From assembly GCF_003286085.1 (NCBI RefSeq), contig NW_020825543.1:1-64000 (forward strand): a stretch of 64,000 nt of DNA. Reading direction: 5' to 3'. Positions 54,415 to 64,000 of this stretch are shown here, in pieces. The position numbers and the translations under genes were made by a program. The first letter of the stretch is position 1. Each line of letters starts with the position of its first letter. The notes under the pieces were generated by a model. That model saw only the letters and a program-made list of their open reading frames with translations, did no database searches and was not told the origin of the DNA. This DNA comes from Drosophila persimilis (Eukaryota; Arthropoda; Insecta; Diptera; Drosophilidae).

Positions 54415-55309
54415 ATTGATTCTCAATGCAAGCAACTGAAGGCGAAAGATCGTTTCTAATAATCGTATTTAATGCCGAGGCACTCAATGAAATAATGGGT
54501 AATTGTACCCAAACGAGGTGAAAAACCAATATACCCGAAAAATTTAGGGTAGAGCGTCGCTTGGCTGGCGCGTACACGAAAACCACACAAGAATACCAAC
54601 GAACTGTACTGGTGACAAGCGAAAACGAAAAATTTCACCGCTGCAGTTCTGAAGAATTAATGTTGTGTATGCGTATGAACCGACAACGATCGACGCTAAA
54701 TTGATTTGCGAGGCACGACTTTGCCTTAATTGATAATTGGATCCTACTGACACCAAACGAATATACCCGACGAAAACAGGGTAGCGCGTCACTTGGTGTT
54801 TGGTTTGGATCAAGCGCGCCAAACAAAAGAACAACGATAAGCAACGGTGAAGAGCGAAAGCGAGACGAAAAAATTCACCGCTGCAGCTGCGTATTGGTAT
54901 GCGTGCTTGGCCAACGACCCAACTATACATATATTTGACACAACGAAAACGAGAAAGGGGAAAGGGGCGACAGCGATTGCAGTAAAATGAGTTATGTATA
55001 TGTGTAGTTATTGCGTCCAAGAGGGTTAGATGTACATATGTATGTATATATGTATTAATATATATGCTCAACTCTAACTACAGCATGCAAACTAGCTCTA
55101 CTATGTCATACGTATGTGCCAAGAATTGAAAGCGAGGTGCAATTGTTTCAGCACAAGACAATAATTGCGAGTTTTTTAATCTTTCGTCTTCACTCGAGCT
55201 TTCAATTTTTTGCACAAATACCTCTTGGGAAGATAGGAAATTCCAGGTGCTGTACTCTCCTCTTGTATATGTAGCTGCAGACAGGGTATTGCACGACCGA
55301 CGCGGTGAT
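54415..55309 (-). other. Leader of BEL/Pao family 2, copy B, with about 232-bp tandem repeats
   Basis: Two imperfect repeats are anchored by 'aatatacccga' at about 54528 and 54760. Each is followed by 'gggtag.gcgtc.cttgg' and later by 'ttcaccgctgcag'. No coding sequence. The region toward 55309 is AT-rich with ATGTA repeats. Confidence 0.72.
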
Positions 55310-56424
55310 TATACCCGATACTCAAAATGAGTATTGGGGTATATTAGATTTGTGGTAAAAGTGGATGTGTGTAACGTCTAGAAGGAATCGTTTCCGACCC
55401 CATAAAGTATATATATTCTTGATCAGCATCAATAGCCGAGTCGATTGAGCCATGTCTGTCTGTCCGTCTGTCCGTCTGTCCGTCCGTCCGTCTGTCCGTC
55501 CCCTTCAGCGCCTAATGCTCAAAGACTTTAAGAGCTAGAGCAACGATGTTTTGGATCCAGACTTCTGTGATATGTCACTGCTACAAAAATATTTCAAAAC
55601 TTTGCCCCGCCCACTTCCGCCCCCACAAAGGGCGAAAATCTGTGGCATCCACAATTTAAAAGATACGAGAGAACAAAAAACGCAGAATCGTAGAGAATGA
55701 CCATATCTTTTAGACTGCAGAATCTGAATTGGATCGTATTACTATTATAGCCAGCATCAAGAAAACAATTTCATTTTTTCTCGCCCTGTCTCTCTCTAAC
55801 ACACAGGTAGCATAGGCGGCTTTGCTTAGAGTAAAACATTAGCGCCTAGATCTCAGAGACTATAAAAGCTAGAGCAACCAAATTTGGTATCCACACTCCT
55901 AATATATCAGACCGAGACGAGTTTGTTTCAAAATTTCGCCACACCCCCTTCCGCCCCCGCAAAGGATGCAAATCTGGGGATATTCACAAATCTCAAAGAC
56001 TATTAACGCTAGAGTAACCAAATTTGGAATCCGCACTTCTCTTAGATCTCACTATAAAACGTGTATCTCAAAATTTCGCCCCACCCGCTTCCGCCCACAC
56101 AAAGGACGAAAATCTGTTGCATCCACAATATTGCAGATTCGAGAAAACTAAAAACGCAGAATCATAGATAATGACCATATCTATCAGATTGCTGAATCTG
56201 GATCAGATCGGATCATTTTTGTAGCCAAAAGGAACAAATCAATTTGCAGTGGCTACGCAGCGCGTGACATCACGCTCAGACTGATTTTCTGTCTCTCTCG
56301 CACGCACTCTTTGTCGTGTCGTTTAATATTAGCGGCGTCTGCCGGAGGAAAGCCATACTGACTTAGTATCGGGTATAACTGTAGAGTTGCGGTGTCCGCA
56401 GCAACTCACAACGTTCCCCCTCGT
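55310..56424 (+). mobile_element. HINE D14, full length, subfamily A, inside BEL/Pao family 2 leader
   Basis: Both termini are complete, with the GTCY core at about 55455-55500. The integration site is identical to D1. Placed between the 5' LTR and Gag, it lengthens the transcript leader by 1.1 kb, in antisense orientation to the BEL element. Confidence 0.92.
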
Positions 56425-56635
56425 TTTTAGTTTGGTTTGTTTAGTTATTTGCACACACGTCGCGGTCACTTTGGCAATTTAGCTGCAGCACATATGCATG
56501 TACATGTATGTATGTATGTACACTAGATTTTGGCTATTTATGTATGTATCTTCACTGTGTCACTGTCACTTTTTGCCTTTCCACTTGAATTAATATATGT
56601 ATACGTTTAAATTGCGAGTCCACCCGGGGGCGCCA
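56425..56635 (-). promoter_or_regulatory. Primer-binding region of BEL/Pao family 2, copy B
   Basis: A leader segment between the HINE and the 5' LTR. The LTR-adjacent bases (56616-56635) read TGGCGCCCCCGGGTGGACTC on the element strand, a plausible tRNA 3'-end complement (TGG start). The primer tRNA is not identified. It contains a (TGTA)n run near 56505-56520. Confidence 0.65.
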
Positions 56636-56942
56636 TGAAATTTTAGAATAGTTTTTCTAAATGCAAATCCGAAAGTTCTTGGGTGACTGCAATTTTTTAT
56701 TTAATACGACGAAAGAAAAGGGGTGCGTGCGTTCGAATTCAGGGGTTTTTCTCGACTTCTTCTCAATATATTCAAACAATTTCTTCTAAGCCTACCTTAC
56801 CTACGGTGGCAAAGCGGGGCGAATTCGCCAAGAGCGAGAGAACGAGCTTTTATTGCGCTCCCGCTTTGCCCTAGCCTAACTTACACTAGACTTCATGAAA
56901 TTATATCCTAATAACAATTATTAATATTCAAATGACGCTACA
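56636..56942 (-). repeat. 5' LTR of BEL/Pao family 2, copy B
   Basis: 307 bp, two differences from 48924-49230. ATATC follows at 56943-56947. Confidence 0.92.
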
Positions 56943-58730
56943 ATATCTAATCAACAGAATTCCAAGCAAAGCACTTGGTGATTGTAAAATGACCCCATAT
57001 GTGCTGTGGCACAATAGAAAGCCACATTTAAAATTTTTAAGAGTGTTCGGTTCAACCGTGTATGTGCACAACAAAATTAAAAAAGGTAAATTTGATGAAA
57101 AATCATTCAAAGCTATCTTGATAGGGTATGAACAAAATGGACTCAAATTGTGGGATGTCATTAAAGGAAAAGTTATTGTTGCAAGAGATGTTGTCGTAGA
57201 CGAGACTAATATGCTTTATTCTAGAGAAGTAAAATTTGAAACAGATTTCCCGAAAGAGAGTAAGGAAAGAAGTCAACAAGAATTCCTGAATGAGAGTAAG
57301 GAATCTGATCAGTTTTATCTCCCGAATGATAGTACGGAATGTGAAATCCTGAATGAAAGTAAGGAATGCGAAAAGCTGAATTTTCCGAATGAAAGTAGGA
57401 AAAGAAAAACTGATTTCCTGAATGATAGTAAGGAATTATATATCCCGAATGAGAGTAAGGATTGTGAAAAAGCTGATCAGCCAGATAATTGTCGTGAAGA
57501 AAATAAGGATACTAATATGCGCAGTGTTGTTACAGATCAATATCTAATTATCGTGGTGGTCACTTTGAACAGAGTTAAATGCCCATGAAATGAATAACAC
57601 CTGGACAATTATAAAGATGTTAAAACAGCTTTCCTCAATGGTACATTAAGTGAGGAGATATATATGCGGCCTCCTCAGGGCGTATTATGCGGTGCTGGGA
57701 ATGTATGCAAACTGAACAAAGCCATTTATGGGCTCAAACAAGCAGCTAGATGCTGGTTTCAAGTATTTGAGCAAGCATTGAAAGAATTCGATTTTGTAAT
57801 CTCTCCCGTGGATCGTTGCATATATATTCTTGATAGAGGTGACATAAAGAAAAACATATATGTATTATTATATGTTGATGATGTAGTAATAGCGACAAGG
57901 GATATGGATAGAATGAATAATTTCAAAAATTATTTAAGCGAAAGATTTAGAATGCCTGACTTAAATGAGATAAAACATTTTATCGGTATCAGAGTAGAAA
58001 TGTTTGAAGACAAAATATATTTGAGTCAAGCTGCATATGTAAAAAGAATTTTAAATAAATTTAACATGGATAGTTGCAACTCAGTCAGTACTCCATTACT
58101 AAATAAACTAAATTATGAGTTACTTAACTCAGATGAAGACTGCAATGCTCCATGTCGTAACCTTATTGGCTGTGTAATGTACATAATGCTGTGTACACGA
58201 CCAGATTTAGCTACCGCTGTAAATATCTTGAGTAGATATAGTAGCAAGAACAATGCTGAGTTATGGCAATGTGTAAAAAGGGTTATTAGATATTAAAAGG
58301 GAACTATTGATATGAAGCTTATATTTAAAAAGAATACATCATTTGAAAATACATTAGTTGGCTATGTAGACTCCGATTGGGGTAGTAATGAGATTGATAG
58401 AAAAAGTACAACGGGTTATTGGTTTAAAATGTTCGATTGCAATTTAATTTGTTGGAATACAAAAAGACAGAATTCAGTGGCAGCAAGAGCAAAGCATATT
58501 GATATAAAATATCATTTTTCAAGAGAACAGATAGAAACTAATGAGATTTCTCTTGAGTATATTAATACAGACAACCAACTTGCTGACATCTTCACGAAGC
58601 CACTACCTGCTGGAAGATTTGCGGAACTGCGGAACAAATTAGGACTACTACAAGAAGAATGATTCCAATTTAATGAAAACATGAACATAAAGCTTTATTA
58701 ACGAATTTAATACATTAATTCATATTTAAT
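56943..58730 (+). pseudogene. copia pol fragment with LTR scar (duplicate of 7303-9090)
   Basis: It has the same structure as the first copy: [10 protein letters not shown] entry, NESKE linker, LTR scar at 57517-57571, reverse transcriptase deletion, intact YVDD (about 57869-57880), stop at RY/KGTIDM (about 58294) and RNase H deletion near 58484. It differs from the first copy by a Glu-to-Val change (TPYVLW) and lacks that copy's G deletion at RVFG. It joins 48683-48923 as one copia split by the BEL element. Confidence 0.88.
57517..57571 (-). repeat. LTR scar of a deleted Ty1/copia element, second copy
   Basis: 55 bp of the right end of the 204-bp LTR, followed by the GAGTT target duplication. 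It is identical in break positions to 7877-7931, so the deletion came before the large duplication. Confidence 0.85.
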
Positions 58731-59786
58731 TATACCCGATACTCAAAATGAGTATTGGGGTATATTAGATTTGTGGTAAAAGTGGATGTGTGTAACGTCC
58801 AGAAGGAATCGTTTTCGACCCTATAAAGTATATATATTCTTGATCAGCATCAATATCCGAGTCGATTGAGCCCTGTCTGTCTGTCCGTCCGTCCGTCTGT
58901 CCGTCTGTCCGTCTGTCCGTCCCCTTCAGCGCCTAATGCTCAAAGACTATAAGAGCTAGAACAACGATGTTTTGGATCCAGACTTCTGTGATATGTCACT
59001 GCTCCAAAAATATTTCAAAACTTTGCCCCGCCCACTTCCGCCCCCACAAAGGGCGAAAATCTGTGGCATCCACAATTTCGACGATACGAGAAAACTAAAA
59101 ACGCAGAATCGTAGAAGATGACTATATCTTCTAGAGTGCAAAATCTGAACCAGATCGTATAATTATTATAGCCAGAATCACGAAAACAATTTCACTCTTT
59201 CTCGCTCTGTCTCACTCTAACACACAGGTTTCATGGTCGGTTTTGCCAATTGCAAAATATGAGTTCAAGGATCTCAGAACCTATCGGACCTTGACCGTTT
59301 CATGTCCAAATTTCGCCACACCCCCTTCCGCCCCCGCAAAGGACGAAAATCTGAGGCAACCACAAATCTCAGAGACTATTAAGGCTAGAGTAACCAAATT
59401 TGTAACACACACTCCTTTAAGATGTCACTATAAAACGTATATCTCAGAATTTCGCCCCACCCCCATCCGCCCCCACAAAGGACGAAAATCTGTTGCATCC
59501 ACAATATTGCAGATTTGAGAAAACTAAAAACGCAGAATCATAGATAATGACCATATCTATTAGATTGCTGAATCTGGATCAGATCAGATCATTTTTATAG
59601 CCAAAAGGAACAAATCAATTTGCAGTGGCTACGCAGCGCCCGACGTCACGCTCAGACTGATTTTCTGTCTCTCTCGCACGCACGCAAATATTAGCGGCGT
59701 CTGCCGGAGGAGAGCCATACTGACTTAGTATCGGGTATAACTCTAGAGTTGCGGTGTCCGCAGCAACTCACAACGTTCCCCCTCGT
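58731..59786 (+). mobile_element. HINE D15, subfamily B (duplicate of D2)
   Basis: It bridges copia 3' UTR and gag leader as D2 does, with the same internal deletion and the shortened 'cacgcacgcaaatatt' near 59680. It has one more GTCTGTCC unit in the core than D2. Confidence 0.9.
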
Positions 59787-59832
59787 TTTTTGTAGTGTGT
59801 GTGTGTATAGTATATACATACATACATAGAAA

Positions 59833-61047
59833 ATGGAAAGAAATAAGCAACATATTAAGCCTTTTTGTGGCGAGAAATATTCTATATGGAAATTTAGAAT
59901 CAGAGCTTTGTTTGCTGAATTAGAGGTGCTCCAAGTAGTCGATAAAATAATGCCTAACGAAGTAGATGATAATTGGAAAAAGGCAGAGCGATGTGCGAAG
60001 AGCATTTTAATTCAATATTTAGGCGACGCATTTCTAAACTTCGCGGCAGGCGACATTTCGGCACGTGATATTCTGAAGAATTTAGACGCCATATATGAGC
60101 GTAGAAGCCTTGCGTCGCAATTAGCTGCACGTAAACGTTTAATAACACTCAAACTCTCAAGTGAAATGACACTTTCGAGTCATTTTGTTATTTTTGATGA
60201 AACAGTGAGTGAGTTGTTAGGGGCGGGCGCTAAAATGGATGAGATGGACAAAGTGGCACATTTGCTGCAGACTCTACCTTCAACCTATAATGGTGTCATC
60301 ACGGCAATCGAAACTTTGTCAGATGAAACTCTATCATTAGCGTTTGTAAAAAATAAATTGTTCGACTACGAGACCAAATTAAGAAATGAAAGTACTGATA
60401 CAAGTAGTAAAGTCATGAAGGCAGCTGTAAGAAATAATAACAATTTTAATAATCGTAAAACGTTTGGATCTAGAAACACACGGCAAAAGATATTATTTAA
60501 GGGAAAAGCTAGAAGTAATATTAAATGCCATCACTGTGGCAAAGAAGGGCACATGAAAAAAGACTGTTACCAGTTTATAAGGTTAAATCAAAACAAAGAA
60601 AATTATAAACATAATAAACAAGCTCAGCTTGCAGCATCGGGCCACGGGTTCGCATTTATGATGCGGAAAATGAAAAAGAGTGATCAAATAAATAATGAAC
60701 TCGGTTTTATACTCGATTCTGGTGCAACGGATCATTTGATCAATGATTACTCGCTGTACGCCGATTGCATCGAATTGGAGCAGCCAATTAAAATCGCTGT
60801 GGCAAAAGAAGGCGAGTTTTTATATGCCACTAAGCGTGGAATTATGCGGCTGCACAATGGACACAATATCACACTGGAGGATGTGCTCTACTGCAAGGAG
60901 GCAGCAGGAAACCTCATGTCTGTCAAGCGTCTGCAACAGGCAGGGATGTCAATTAAGTTTGACTGTGGTGGTGTCTCCATATCAAACGAGGGGGAACGTT
61001 GTGAGTTGCTGCGGACACCGCAACTCTACAGTTATACCCGATACTAA
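59833..61047 (+). CDS. copia Gag-protease N-terminal part with HINE-derived tail, duplicate of 10184
   Basis: ATG 59833, 404 codons. The capsid region, CCHC knuckle (residues 232-245) and protease DSG (near 295) are as in the other copies. It differs from the 43998 copy by VV to AV, NNNNV to NNNNF and IVR to IMR, the same variants as the broken copy at 10184. The last 20 residues derive from the HINE at 60986. Unlike the first-copy version, the frame is intact near the start (FAELEVLQ). Confidence 0.82.
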   Translation: MERNKQHIKPFCGEKYSIWKFRIRALFAELEVLQVVDKIMPNEVDDNWKKAERCAKSILIQYLGDAFLNFAAGDISARDILKNLDAIYERRSLASQLAARKRLITLKLSSEMTLSSHFVIFDETVSELLGAGAKMDEMDKVAHLLQTLPSTYNGVITAIETLSDETLSLAFVKNKLFDYETKLRNESTDTSSKVMKAAVRNNNNFNNRKTFGSRNTRQKILFKGKARSNIKCHHCGKEGHMKKDCYQFIRLNQNKENYKHNKQAQLAASGHGFAFMMRKMKKSDQINNELGFILDSGATDHLINDYSLYADCIELEQPIKIAVAKEGEFLYATKRGIMRLHNGHNITLEDVLYCKEAAGNLMSVKRLQQAGMSIKFDCGGVSISNEGERCELLRTPQLYSYTRY

Positions 61048-61912
61048 GTCAGTATGGCTCTCCTCCGGCAGACGCCGCTAATATTAAACGACACGACAAA
61101 GAGTGCGTGCGAGAGAGACAGAAAATCAGTCTGAGCGTGACGTCGGGCGCTGCGTAGCCACTAAAAATTGATTTCTTGCTTTTGGCTACAAAAATGATCC
61201 GATCTGATCCAGATTCAGCAACCGGATAGATATGGTCATTCTCTATGATTCTGCGTTTTTAGTTTACTCGAATTTGCAATATTGTGGATGCAACAGATTT
61301 TCGTCCTTTGTGTGGGCGGAAGGGGGTGGGGCGAAGTTTTGAGATATACGTTTTATAGTGAGATCTAACAGGAGTGCGGATACCAAATTTGGTTACTCTA
61401 GCCTTAATAGTCTCTGAGATTTATGAATATCCCCAGATCTGCATCCTTTGCGGGGGCGGAAGGGGGTGTGGCGAAATTTTGAAACAAACTCGTCTCGGTC
61501 CGATATATTAGGAGTGTGGATACCAAATTTGGTTGCTCTAGCTTTTATAGTCTCTGAGATCTAGGCGCTAATGTTTTACTCTAAGCAAAGCCGCCTATGC
61601 TACGTGTGTGTTAGAGAGAGACAGGGCGAGAAAAAATGAAATTGTTTTCTTGATGCTGACTATAATAATAATACGATCCAATTCAGATTCTGCAGTCTAA
61701 AAGATATGGTCATTCTCTACGATTCTGCGTTTTTGGTTTTCTCGTATCTTTAAAATTGTGGATGCCACAGATTTTCGCCCTTTGTGGGGGCGGAAGTGGG
61801 CGGGGCAAAGTTTTGAAATATTTTTGGAGCAGTGACATATCACAGAAGTCTGGATCCAAAACATCGTTGCTCTAGCTCTTATAGTCTTTGAGCATTAGGC
61901 GCTGAAGGGGAC
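60986..61912 (-). mobile_element. HINE D16, reverse, 5' quarter missing, subfamily A
   Basis: It runs from ACGAGGGGG to 'ctgaaggggacgg' and then joins the 93-bp jockey-clade fragment. In the first copy (D3) the corresponding long arm lies to the right of the 93-bp piece instead of the left, so the loop segment is inverted between the two copies. Confidence 0.88.
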
Positions 61913-62005
61913 GGATTTATTGACGACGCTCCTGACAATCCACTGCACAAGTCCACAGCAGCCACTGTAAACAAACCAAAAATGTCGTCAGTACACACAT
62001 CAACA
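61913..62005 (-). repeat. 93-bp jockey-clade fragment inside HINE, inverted relative to 11519-11611
   Basis: The reverse complement of 11519-11611 and 35968-36060. It is flanked by inverted HINE arms of unequal length. Confidence 0.86.
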
Positions 62006-62010
62006 ATAAC

Positions 62011-62194
62011 AATTTTTAGTGCCTACGCAGCGCCCTACGTCACGCTCAGACTGATTTTCTGTCTCTCTCGCACGCACTCTTTGTCGTGTCGTTTAATATT
62101 AGCGGCGTCTGCCGGAGGAGAGCCATACTGACTTAGTATCGGGTATAACTGTAGAGTTGCGGTGTCCGCAGCAACTCACAACGTTCCCCCTCGT
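62011..62194 (+). mobile_element. HINE D16, forward 3'-terminal arm
   Basis: 184 bp ending CTCGT, the inverted partner of the start of D16. It abuts the truncated copia LTR. Confidence 0.86.
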
Positions 62195-62388
62195 TTTCTT
62201 TAAAGATTATTTATGTATTTCTTGATTACTTTTTGCTGCAACACCGGTCCACACACTTGAGATCACAAAAGAAGAGAGAGAGTCGACACTTCAAGTGTGA
62301 CCAGACTAACTCATAATAATAATACCTAACATATCGATAATATTATTTAATGTTATTATTTGAATGTGGGAATAGGCGTATTCCAACA
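62195..62388 (-). repeat. Truncated copia 3' LTR, duplicate
   Basis: The same as 12539-12732, starting TGTTGGAATACGCC on the minus strand after the polypurine tract. Confidence 0.82.
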
Positions 62389-62726
62389 CGCCCCCCTCAA
62401 AAATAACATTAATTATCAAAATCATAAAAATAAAAAATATAAAAAAAGTTTTCATCATTAAATCAAAAAGGTACCATTCAATTGTTATTCTAATGTGGTT
62501 GGTGTGCATTCTGGGAAGTGTTATGTGATCTAGCATTTGCGTCTAAGGATACGGGGAAAACCCAGAAAAACCCGATCAGATCACTTTCAAATTAGATTAA
62601 CATAAAATTAAATTACTTTAACAATTCATTGGTTCTTTTGGTTCAAATCAAAAAAAAAATTAAATATGAATTAATGTAATAAATTCGTTAATAAAGCTTC
62701 ATGTTCATGTTTTCATTAAATTGGAA
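62389..62726 (-). other. copia 3' untranslated region, duplicate
   Basis: An AT-rich non-coding stretch with the polypurine tract next to the LTR, matching 12733-13069. Confidence 0.75.
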
Positions 62727-63703
62727 TCATTCTTCTTGTAGTAGTCCTAATTTGTTCCGCAGTTCCGCAAATCTTCCAGCAGGTAGTGGCTTCGTGAAGA
62801 TGTCAGCAAATTGGTTGTCTGTATTAATATACTCAAGAGAAATCTCATTAGTTTCTATCTGTTCTCTTGAAAAATGATATTTTATATCAATATGCTTTGC
62901 TCTTTTATGACATGAGGGATTATTTGCAATGCTAATACAGCCTTGGTTGTCTTCATAAATTTTAATGGGTCTGTCGAGTTTAAGATTAATACTATTTAGA
63001 AGAGACTTTAGCCATAAAGCTTCTCTTACAGCTTCAAATAGGGCCATATATTCAGCTTCAGTTGATGAAGCTGCCACTGAATTCTGTCTTTTTGTATTCC
63101 AACAAATTAAATTGGAATCGAACATTTTAAACAAATAACCCGTTGTACTTTTTCTATCAATCTCATTACTACCCCAATCGGAGTCTACATAGCCAACTAA
63201 TGTATTTTCAAATGATGTATTCTTTTTAAATATAAGCTTCATATCAATAGTTCCCTTTAAATATCTAATAACCCTTTTTAAACATTGCCATAACTCAGCA
63301 TTGTTCTTGCTACTATATCTACTCAAGATATTTACAGCGGTAGCTAAATCTGGTCGTGTACACAGCATTATGTACATTAAACAGCCAATAAGGTTACGAC
63401 ATGGAGCATTGCAGTCTTCATCTGAGTTAAGTAACTCATAATTTAGTTTATTTAGTAATGGAGTACTGACTGAATTGCAACTATCCATGTTACATTTATT
63501 TAAAATTCTTTTTACATATGCAGCTTGACTCAAATATATTTTGTCTTCAAACATTTCTACTCTGATACCGATAAAATGTTTTATCTCATTTAAGTCAGTC
63601 ATTCTAAATCTTTCGCTTAAATAATTTTTGAAATTATTCATTCTATCCATATCCCTTGTCGCTATTACTACATCATCAACTTATAATAATACATATATGT
63701 TTT
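62727..63703 (-). pseudogene. copia reverse transcriptase/RNase H, duplicate of 13070-14046
   Basis: A 307-codon frame identical to the first copy except Phe to Cys in LNKFNMDS (here LNKCNMDS). The TAA that replaces the Tyr of YVDD is present near 63680. RNase H motifs are intact. Confidence 0.88.
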
Positions 63704-64000
63704 TATACCCGATACTCAAAATGAGTATTGGGGTATATTAGATTTGTGGTAAAAGTGGATGTGTGTAACGTCCAGAAGGAATCGTTTCCGACCCCATAAA
63801 GTATATATATTCTTGATCAGCATCAATAGCCGAGTCGATTGAGCCATGTCTGTCTGTCCGTCCGTCCGTCTGTCCGTCTGTCCGTCCCCTTCAGCGCCTA
63901 ATGCTCAAAGACTATAAGAGCTAGAGCAACGATGTTTTGGATCCAGACTTATGTGATATGTCACTGCTCCAAAAATATTTCAAAGCTTTGCCCCGCCCAC
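63704..64000 (+). mobile_element. HINE D17, 5' part, runs off the window
   Basis: It is inserted at the same copia position as D4. It has the 5' terminus, a GTCY core at about 63850-63885 and the start of internal repeat 1. The window ends inside it. Confidence 0.9.

Larger units (their letters stand above)
48924..56942 (-). mobile_element. BEL/Pao family 2 LTR retrotransposon, copy B, structurally complete
   Basis: An 8019-bp minus-strand element that includes a 1.1-kb HINE in its leader. The LTRs are 307 bp and differ at two bases that I noticed (gcaaAacc/gcaaTcc and caatTtatt/caatAtatt). The target duplication ATATC is at 48919-48923 and 56943-56947, in copia integrase. The polyprotein frame is intact. 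Without the HINE the element would be about 6.9 kb. Two LTR differences imply a young insertion that nevertheless predates the large duplication. Confidence 0.95.

Noticed and set aside
54415-54435. Alternative TTG start seven codons upstream of the BEL family 2 polyprotein ATG
   Set aside because: Eukaryotic initiation strongly favours ATG, and the ATG at 54414 leaves all domains intact.
1-64000. Bacterial-type features (operons, ribosome-binding sites, defence islands)
   Set aside because: All coding sequence belongs to eukaryotic retroelements of Drosophila type. No bacterial genes or signals were seen.

Overview
This window is eukaryotic, and almost certainly Drosophila heterochromatin (melanogaster-group type, for example an expanded dot chromosome, a pericentromere or the Y). 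I find no host protein gene, tRNA or rRNA. Everything recognisable is transposable element. There are two BEL/Pao LTR retrotransposons, a Ty1/copia element of a non-copia lineage, many fragments of one copia-family element, and a 2.2-kb piece of a jockey-clade (HeT-A/TART-like) non-LTR element. There are also about seventeen copies of a DINE-1/INE-1-type Helentron derivative (HINE, about 1.1 kb). The HINEs carry a TATACCCGATACT subterminal inverted repeat, a (GTCY)n microsatellite core, and a 3' hairpin followed by a terminal CTCGTT.

Layout. 1-7302: BEL/Pao family 2, copy A, minus strand, cut by the window edge and full of small indels, with HINE D1 in its leader. 7303-9090: copia pol fragment; D2; 10138-11329: copia gag; D3 (inverted HINE arms with a 93-bp telomeric-type insert); 12539-17192: copia on the minus strand, broken by D4 and a 566-bp tandem duplication; D5; a 470-bp copia piece; D6. 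From 19901 copia switches to the plus strand. That one copy is split by a Ty1/copia element (20896-25842), D7, and BEL/Pao family 1 (28130-34620), and ends in a truncated LTR at 35450. D8; 35944-38122: jockey-clade gag and 3' region; D9 and D10 in tandem; 40370-42889: copia pol; D11; copia gag; D12; copia gag again (a 2365-bp tandem duplication); D13; copia integrase; then BEL/Pao family 2, copy B (48924-56942), whose 1718-codon polyprotein is intact. 56943-64000 repeats 7303-14341.

The strongest large-scale signal is that 1-14341 is repeated at about 49646-64000. This implies a roughly 49.65-kb tandem or segmental duplication, or an assembly repeat. Copies share private lesions: the same reverse-transcriptase frameshift, the same HINE insertion points and the same deleted LTR scar. 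The copia pieces therefore multiplied by DNA-level duplication, inversion and template switching at HINE repeats, not by repeated retrotransposition.

The three nested LTR elements each have near-identical LTRs and perfect 5-bp target duplications, so they are recent arrivals. No gene network exists beyond each retroelement's own gag, protease, reverse transcriptase, RNase H and integrase. The HINEs encode nothing and would depend on proteins supplied by a Helentron elsewhere.
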